Both the position numbers and the translations under genes were made by a program. Of a DNA stretch of 5,071 nt, positions 4,186-5,071 are shown in pieces. Origin of the DNA: Deltaproteobacteria bacterium (lineage in GTDB: Bacteria > Desulfobacterota > Dissulfuribacteria > Dissulfuribacterales > JALVPX01); the NCBI GenBank assembly GCA_027061625.1, contig JAMOVF010000160.1, positions 1-5,071 of the forward strand, written 5' to 3'. The notes below the pieces were generated by a model, which saw only the letters and a program-made list of their open reading frames with translations, did no database searches and was not told the DNA's origin. Positions within the stretch are counted from its first letter, which is position 1, and every line of letters starts with the position of its first letter.

Positions 4186-5071
4186 TTGCCAGACTACCAA
4201 CTAGCTATAATTGGAGGAGGCCCTGCCGGTCTTACTGCAGGGCTTTATGCTGGCAGGGCTGGACTTAAAGCCGTATTGATAGAACGCCTGAGCCCTGGTG
4301 GGCAAGTACTCACAACTGACTGGATAGAGAATTATCCCGGTTTTCCCGAAGGGATTTCAGGTTTTGACCTCGTGGACAAGATGGCTGCCCAGATGAGAAA
4401 GTTTTCCATTGAGGAAAAAGGTCTCGAAATTAACTCCTTGGAGCTGGGGGACAAAACTGAGATTTTGCTCAAATCCCAATCTGGAGAAGGTTTGACTGCC
4501 AACACAGTGATCATAGCCACTGGTGCAGCACCAAACAAACTTGGAGTGCCTGGAGAAGAAGAATTTAGAGGCAAGGGCGTTTCTTATTGTGCAACTTGTG
4601 ATGGCCCCTTCTTTCGGGATCAGGTTGTAGCAGTGGTCGGCGGCGGCGACAGCGCTGTTCAAGAGTCCCTCTTTTTGAGCAAGATAGTCAAAAAGGTCTA
4701 TTTAATCCATAGAAGGGATAAGCTGCGGGCAGTGAAATGGCTGCAAGAAAGGGCATTTTCCAATCCTAAAATAGAGTTTATATGGGATAGCGTAGTTGAA
4801 AAAATTGACGGCAGCGATGGCGTTGAAGCTGTTCATTTGAAGAACAAAAAGAGCGGCGAGACCAAGGTGCTGCCAGTACAAGGGGTATTCATATTTGTAG
4901 GTATGCATCCAAATACAGATTTTCTGCCAGATGCCATAAAGAAGAACGCACGGGGTTTCATCATAACTGATGAGTGGATGCAGACTTCAATACAGGGAAT
5001 ATATGCTGCTGGCGATTGCCGCGCAAAACCCTTGCGGCAGATCGTGTCTGCAGTGTCTGAAGGGGCCACTG
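4186..5071 (+). CDS. trxB: Thioredoxin reductase (partial; C-terminus beyond the right edge)
   Basis: This FAD flavoenzyme passes electrons from NADPH to thioredoxin. The 295 visible residues include the FAD-binding GGGPAG (10-15), GGQVLTTDWIENYPGFP (about 43-59), the active-site disulfide CATC (Cys135, Cys138), the NADPH-binding GGGDSA (152-157), and HRRDKLRA (175-182), whose arginines contact the NADPH 2'-phosphate in E. coli TrxB. The C-terminal FAD motif is GIYAAGDC followed by RQIVSAVSEGA. Those arginines argue for NADPH rather than NADH or ferredoxin as donor. Only about 15-25 residues should be missing. Start choice: no ATG or GTG is available in frame after the last upstream stop (4156-4158), and TTG at 4186 gives the family-typical opening (M)PDYQLAIIGGGPAG, with a purine-rich ribosome site ten bases upstream. 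An ATT at 4177 is the only other near-start. The gene follows trxA by two bases, making a functional pair. Confidence 0.96.
   Translation, partial: MPDYQLAIIGGGPAGLTAGLYAGRAGLKAVLIERLSPGGQVLTTDWIENYPGFPEGISGFDLVDKMAAQMRKFSIEEKGLEINSLELGDKTEILLKSQSGEGLTANTVIIATGAAPNKLGVPGEEEFRGKGVSYCATCDGPFFRDQVVAVVGGGDSAVQESLFLSKIVKKVYLIHRRDKLRAVKWLQERAFSNPKIEFIWDSVVEKIDGSDGVEAVHLKNKKSGETKVLPVQGVFIFVGMHPNTDFLPDAIKKNARGFIITDEWMQTSIQGIYAAGDCRAKPLRQIVSAVSEGAT

Noticed and set aside
3838..4200. 120-aa minus-strand ORF over trxA
   Set aside because: It is the antisense shadow of the unmistakable thioredoxin gene.
4332..5069. Several minus-strand ORFs over trxB
   Set aside because: All are antisense to a continuous trxB frame carrying every expected motif; none has recognisable content.
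1..5071. tRNA, rRNA, CRISPR, insertion sequence or prophage signals
   Set aside because: No cloverleaf-like gene, regularly spaced repeats, transposase or integrase fragments, or terminal inverted repeats were seen.

Overview
This 5,071-base window has moderate GC content and carries seven protein genes in two divergent blocks. The gene set suggests an anaerobic or microaerophilic Gram-negative bacterium, possibly a deltaproteobacterial or Desulfobacterota-type lineage. It combines a Wzz-type surface-polysaccharide chain-length protein with a two-component SufC/SufB-type Fe-S assembly pair that has no SufD, SufS, SufE or SufU beside it in the window. The taxonomic guess is inference only; no marker gene is present.

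Leftward block (minus strand, read from about 3060 down to 1): a probable promoter and a hairpin-bearing leader (about 3092-2980), a 71-aa FmdB-family zinc-ribbon protein, sufC (ABC ATPase), sufB (scaffold), and then a Wzz/polysaccharide-copolymerase gene that runs off the left edge. Spacing is tight: 43 bp between the zinc-ribbon gene and sufC, a 13-bp sufC/sufB overlap, and 10 bp between sufB and the Wzz gene. One transcription unit is likely. The left 815 bases have no complete ORF on the minus strand, but they are one continuous open frame encoding the N-terminal 271 residues of the Wzz-like protein.

Rightward block (plus strand, 3112 to the right edge): hpt (hypoxanthine phosphoribosyltransferase), then a 181-bp intergenic region with a sigma70-like promoter and several inverted repeats, then trxA (WCGPC thioredoxin), and directly after it trxB (thioredoxin reductase). 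trxB starts at a TTG codon two bases after the trxA stop and is cut by the right edge shortly before its expected C-terminus. TrxB reduces TrxA with NADPH, so the two form a complete disulfide-reducing couple.

Most of the window is well-understood housekeeping. The points deserving a second look are the SufD-less sufCB pair, which matches the minimal SmsCB-type machinery, an unusual Cys cluster in the N-terminal part of SufB, and the joining of a surface-polysaccharide gene and an FmdB zinc ribbon to the Fe-S genes. Two GC-rich hairpins, one in the operon leader and one against the sufC ribosome-binding site, are also of interest. I found no RNA genes, mobile elements, CRISPR arrays or evidence of a wholly novel system.
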